A stretch of 8,766 nucleotides of DNA from positions 1-8,766 of the forward strand of contig JAZSQZ010000036.1 in assembly GCA_045538175.1 (NCBI GenBank). Direction: 5' to 3'. This stretch comes from JAZSQZ01 sp045538175 (GTDB lineage Bacteria; Bacillota; Clostridia; Christensenellales; UBA1242). Both the position numbers and the translations under genes were made by a program. Below, one piece after another: positions 4,971-8,766 of the stretch. Under the pieces are notes generated by a model. It saw only the letters and a program-made list of their open reading frames with translations, had not been told where the DNA came from and did no database searches. Position 1 is the stretch's first letter. Each line of letters begins with the position of its first letter.

Positions 4971-7964
4971 ATGGCTGAAGAAAACAAATATAGAATTTTG
5001 GATTATGAACTCGTATCTGTATGCGAAATAGATGAAGACCCTGAAACACACCAAGAGATTGAAGAATACAGAGTGCTTCAGAACCCATACAGTATGTTTT
5101 ATAGCATTGATGAAATATCAGTGACTGGTTTTAATATTAAGCATTTTCCAAGTCTGTTCCATTATGTTGTATTGGATAAAGAATTTTCTACGATTACTGG
5201 TACATTAGGTGACACAGTTACAATTAGTACAAAGAAGGGTAATACTGATTTAAGAGCAACTAACTTTATCCTTTATGATTGGAATAACAGCGAATATTCT
5301 TCACAAACAACTGATATTCGTACTGAAGATGAAGGTCTATTATTCTGTCACATGACTTATGACAATGAAAGTGACGATAAACACACCTATATTAAGTATG
5401 GAAATGGTGGTTGTTGCTATGCTAAAAAATCTTCTAAAGATTATCAGTACGCTCCATTGACCAGAATCAGTAATTTCATTACAGTAATTACTAATGGTAC
5501 TGATTATAAACTTTACTATTTGAACAAAATAAATGCAAATAATACTGTATGGAAAGTATTATACGTACCAAAATACAAATCATTCTGGCAAGAATCTAAC
5601 TGGACTACTGACGCTTCACAGTGGACTACATTAAATGATATAGCAGAAGATATTTACAAAAGTATGGATAACACGAAGGAATTAGACCCTTCTAATCCTT
5701 CAGTAGTAATGGTTACACCACCAGTAAAAGCAACAGTTAACTGGTCAATTTATTCTTATGATGTAGATAGTGAAAACAAGTTAAGAAACTTTGTTGCAGA
5801 TGAAGTTGGTTCTAACTATTTCCGAAATAAGTACACTAATAGTAATCCAATAACAATGTGTAAGGCAGTTCCTTTGAATGATACAATTACTTTCAAGGCA
5901 GCTGACTCAGACGATTTTTATATTTCTTCTTCTAAAAATTCTTATATTTTATTTGATTATCGTTCAAGTGACACAGAAATTTATCCTTTATATTCTCCTG
6001 AAATACTAGAAGAATATGGAATTGCTTTTGTTAGAAGTGATTGGTTGTTTTATGACGCTGACCATAATTTGAGAGTAGAGTTTTATCCTGAAAAAGCAAG
6101 TAATTTACTTTATAATGAAGATGGTACACCATTAAAAACTTATACACATTCAGTTAATAATCCATTGATAGGTTATGTAAAGTCTTGGAAAGATATTTAT
6201 GGAATAACTGAAGACCCAGCAACTGACGGAAGTAACTATGACAATATGAACACTAATAAGTATGTAAATTATTATATGAAGAACCGTTCATTTGTTGCTC
6301 ATAGTTTCAGATGGTTTACTGGTAATCAGTCTTTAACTTCTTCAAAAATTTCTATTGCTTTTGACGCAAATGGTAAACCAACAAGAATCTGTAAGCCATC
6401 TTGGAATTGGGCTTTACGAGAAAAAAATTTTGGTGATTATGTTGAGAAACACGACCCACAAATGGTTTTCACTTTCATTATGATGGGTGGAAAACCAATG
6501 AATGATAAAGCTCCGATTGATAATGTGGGTGTATGGGTGAATAAAGAAGAATACGGAATGGAATGTCTTTGTTACTTTGACGATTATCGTTCCTATACAC
6601 AGCCAGTTACTTATGAAACAACATCTACTCCATTTGACAGAGCCGCTGCTGCTGACCAAAATAAGTTCCAATACTTTAAACCGCTTACTGTAGCAAATAA
6701 TACTTTGTTAACTTATATGGATGATGAAAACCAACCAGTACTTAAATACGAAAGATGGAGATATATTTTACAGTATGTTTATGCTGAAGATAACCCAGCT
6801 ACTTGGATAAATCAAGGTGAAGCTAATCCATCTGTGGTGATGAATGAAGAAGATAGAGTATATCATTATGATACAACTATAAACCATAGAACATTGTACA
6901 ATGTACAAAAGAAGGTACAAACTGTTGTAAGGAAATATTCACCAGCCGATGAAGATGCTGAACAAGCTATTGAAGAAAAGAAACAGGAAGCCGGTTGGAT
7001 GTCACCAAACGAATACTATAATTCAAGTGTAGATACTTCTAAAGTAGATACAGGTGCTCTTGGTTATTCCCGTGCAGCTTCTATATCTGATGAAATTAAA
7101 GGAAATTGGTTCTGGGTAGATGAATTGAAGAACTGGTGTATTTGGAGAAGAGTTAATGCAGCATTCCTTAACTTGTATGTATGGAATGGAAGAAACGATT
7201 GGGATAGTTTGGAAGATATAATAAATGCTCTGTATAAAATGGATTTACAGACTTTAAAGAGAGTTTATTATTATAATCCAGATGTATTCTCAATTGGTCC
7301 TTTAAATGCTTCATTTAGTACATTCTGTAACACAACGGACAATTCAAAACCAGCTTGGATGGCTGAAAATGTTTGGTTGTCAATTATTCTTAAGCGTGAT
7401 ACCAGAATGTCTACTTATGATTCTGAAACTTTCCAAAACATTCACAGTTCAAGTGTATTGTATAACAGACAACAAGCGGTTGTTATACCAGGACCTACAA
7501 AATATTCATCTGGTGATAAAATTGGTCAATTAAAGACCGGTTATGGAGCTATTGTAATGCCAACTGTAGGTTGTCCTTGTATCGTAAGAAATACAACTGG
7601 CCAGTTAAACTTGATGTATAAATTTAAAACTGATGGTAACTTTAAGGCAAATGATACTACACAAAGTAACTTGTATTTCAAAGACGAAGGTGTAACTTAT
7701 TTGAATTCAGTATGTAAAACATATTTTGGTACTGGTGACGAATACACTATAAAGAATTGGAAGAAATTTAATATGACTAACTGGGATGAAGAAAAAGAAG
7801 GTAAAATTTTAACTGGTGCTGAAGAATCTTTGTATGGTGTACCACCACTTGTAAATAGTCAGGCTGAGACAATAAATATGAATATAGAAATGACTGTCCC
7901 AAGACCTAATATTTCAACCAAGTCTATTAAAAACGAAGATTACATTTTAAGATGGAATAGATAA
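4971..7964 (+). CDS. large unrecognised protein, probable virion component (997 aa)
   Basis: A 997-residue protein from ATG 4971 (MAEENKYRILDYELV). An in-frame ATG at 4932 would add 13 residues, but it lies inside the hairpin stem with no SD, and its extension is hairpin sequence, so 4971 is preferred. Even 4971 lacks a close SD: the nearest AGGAG ends 19 bases upstream and is in the stem. Composition is rich in Tyr, Asn, Trp and Thr with few charged helices, typical of beta-rich phage structural or receptor-binding proteins. No signal peptide, membrane segment or enzyme motif is seen. A more charged stretch (EDAEQAIEEKKQEAGW) lies near residues 660-675. The gene follows uvsW and its stop directly abuts another tail-like gene. 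Virion role is inferred from size, composition and neighbour. Baseplate, neck or fibre cannot be distinguished. Confidence 0.75.
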   Translation: MAEENKYRILDYELVSVCEIDEDPETHQEIEEYRVLQNPYSMFYSIDEISVTGFNIKHFPSLFHYVVLDKEFSTITGTLGDTVTISTKKGNTDLRATNFILYDWNNSEYSSQTTDIRTEDEGLLFCHMTYDNESDDKHTYIKYGNGGCCYAKKSSKDYQYAPLTRISNFITVITNGTDYKLYYLNKINANNTVWKVLYVPKYKSFWQESNWTTDASQWTTLNDIAEDIYKSMDNTKELDPSNPSVVMVTPPVKATVNWSIYSYDVDSENKLRNFVADEVGSNYFRNKYTNSNPITMCKAVPLNDTITFKAADSDDFYISSSKNSYILFDYRSSDTEIYPLYSPEILEEYGIAFVRSDWLFYDADHNLRVEFYPEKASNLLYNEDGTPLKTYTHSVNNPLIGYVKSWKDIYGITEDPATDGSNYDNMNTNKYVNYYMKNRSFVAHSFRWFTGNQSLTSSKISIAFDANGKPTRICKPSWNWALREKNFGDYVEKHDPQMVFTFIMMGGKPMNDKAPIDNVGVWVNKEEYGMECLCYFDDYRSYTQPVTYETTSTPFDRAAAADQNKFQYFKPLTVANNTLLTYMDDENQPVLKYERWRYILQYVYAEDNPATWINQGEANPSVVMNEEDRVYHYDTTINHRTLYNVQKKVQTVVRKYSPADEDAEQAIEEKKQEAGWMSPNEYYNSSVDTSKVDTGALGYSRAASISDEIKGNWFWVDELKNWCIWRRVNAAFLNLYVWNGRNDWDSLEDIINALYKMDLQTLKRVYYYNPDVFSIGPLNASFSTFCNTTDNSKPAWMAENVWLSIILKRDTRMSTYDSETFQNIHSSSVLYNRQQAVVIPGPTKYSSGDKIGQLKTGYGAIVMPTVGCPCIVRNTTGQLNLMYKFKTDGNFKANDTTQSNLYFKDEGVTYLNSVCKTYFGTGDEYTIKNWKKFNMTNWDEEKEGKILTGAEESLYGVPPLVNSQAETINMNIEMTVPRPNISTKSIKNEDYILRWNR

Positions 7965-8766
7965 ATGAGTTCATTTATATTTGACAATTTTAAGAAACGA
8001 TTTTTAACAGGTGGTGTTCCACAGACAGACACTTGGCACTTCATTCCAGTAAATGAAGACTTTAAGAAAATATATGAACACGATGATGTTAAACTTTATC
8101 ATTACAGAAATATAAATGATTTTAATAAAGCAAACAATAATTATTTAAAGTTTACATTATCACCTGAAGCTAAAAAATTCAATGATGAATTAACTACTGA
8201 ATATTATGTAAAAGGCTTAAAAGGTTTTTCTCTTGATGAAAAGAAAAACTGGCAGCCAACTGCTATTTGGGGTACAGGTATATTAGATGGTAACAAGATT
8301 ACTAGAACTTGGTCTAAGGTCCTTGATGATAATGACTTGTCTAATAAACCTATGTTCGTTAAAGGTAAAAACTTTAAAGCATTCAGTAAAGTGTATGGTG
8401 TGAACTTATCTGGAAATACAGCCATCAGCAGTTATATTGAAAGCGGTGGTTTCTATTATATCCGTTCTAAAGACGAATTGACTTGGTTCGCAAACAGATC
8501 AAATACAGGTAATAATAAAATCATTGGTGTTCTTGGTGATAACATAGAAGGTGTTATCAATGGTGACCCTATTGGTAAAGATGAAGCTAATCCATTCCAA
8601 GGTATTCTTGATGGTAATGGATTTACTTTGAAGAATATTTCTGTTGAATGTAACAATGTAGATAATGGTCTTGTTGGTGTTCTAGGTAAAAGCGGTATAG
8701 TAAAGAACTTCAATATTGATAATGCTGGATATGCTAATTCTCTTGTGTGTAAAAAGAAAATAAACC
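7965..8766 (+). CDS. probable tail/fibre or adhesin-like protein with GLUG-type beta-helix (3' partial)
   Basis: ATG 7965 directly follows the TAA at 7962-7964 (TAAATG), and the frame is open to the window end for 267 codons. The opening FDNFKKRFLTGGVPQTDTW resembles the N-terminal pattern (F-K-x-R-hydrophobic, small-residue turn, D-T) common in phage tail and baseplate-associated proteins. From about residue 163 comes a segment of the kind seen in surface adhesins with GLUG repeats: FYYIRSKDELTWFAN, FQGILDGNGFTLKNI (211-225), then NGLVGVLGKSGIVKNFNI. These form turns of a right-handed beta-helix. In the family they occur in bacterial surface proteins and phage fibres that bind polysaccharide or cell surfaces. 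No convincing SD is present, so translation may depend on re-initiation after the upstream stop. The 3' end is outside the window. Confidence 0.75.
   Translation, partial: MSSFIFDNFKKRFLTGGVPQTDTWHFIPVNEDFKKIYEHDDVKLYHYRNINDFNKANNNYLKFTLSPEAKKFNDELTTEYYVKGLKGFSLDEKKNWQPTAIWGTGILDGNKITRTWSKVLDDNDLSNKPMFVKGKNFKAFSKVYGVNLSGNTAISSYIESGGFYYIRSKDELTWFANRSNTGNNKIIGVLGDNIEGVINGDPIGKDEANPFQGILDGNGFTLKNISVECNNVDNGLVGVLGKSGIVKNFNIDNAGYANSLVCKKKIN

Noticed and set aside
5693..6843. NPSVVM occurring twice in the 997-residue protein as an internal repeat
   Set aside because: Flanking residues do not align and the codons differ, so six shared residues in about 1000 could be chance.
1..8766. tRNA genes, CRISPR arrays, insertion sequences, attachment sites
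   Set aside because: No cloverleaf-like pattern, regularly spaced repeats, transposase motifs or long direct/inverted repeats were seen on either strand.

Overview
The window is AT-rich, almost fully coding, and every supported gene is on the + strand. It reads as part of a tailed phage genome with T4-like replication and recombination functions: a recognisable UvsW-type helicase is followed by large virion-type proteins. TAG, TAA and TGA all serve as stops and the long frames are free of all three, so a standard bacterial code fits. The host cannot be named. Strong Shine-Dalgarno (SD) sites and several TTG starts in the left half show that those genes use SD-led initiation.

Left region (1-3350): ten consecutive small genes, the first cut by the window edge, with no gaps. 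Each runs into the next with an overlap of 4 to 23 bases. None matches a family I know. They share one plan: a short N-terminal helix, an aromatic beta-rich middle, and a long charged C-terminal helix ending in a D-F motif (EKDF, NGDF, KDF, EDF, ADF) at or near the stop. They look like one strongly diverged paralogous family. At most junctions the codons for the D-F ending also supply the SD site and spacer of the next gene, and at two junctions the TTG start codon as well. Units 1 and 6 keep a D-F where it does not serve as a ribosome site, which suggests the motif also matters in the protein. The array ends at a clear Rho-independent terminator (about 3366-3402). This array is the main candidate for an undescribed system.

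Centre (3435-4926): uvsW, a superfamily 2 recombination and branch-migration helicase. The helicase core is intact from 3757. The N-terminal DNA-binding domain is encoded just upstream but is separated by one apparent extra base (C at 3582). Dropping that base gives a continuous 496-residue protein close in length to T4 UvsW.

Right region (4931-8766): a perfect 10-bp hairpin and a T4-late-promoter-like CATAAATA lie directly before a 997-residue unrecognised protein, probably a virion component. Its stop is immediately followed by the start of another probable tail or fibre protein with a GLUG-like beta-helix segment, which runs off the window. Neither of these two genes has a good SD site, unlike the left array. 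This fits a change from early or middle to late gene expression, though that is inference.
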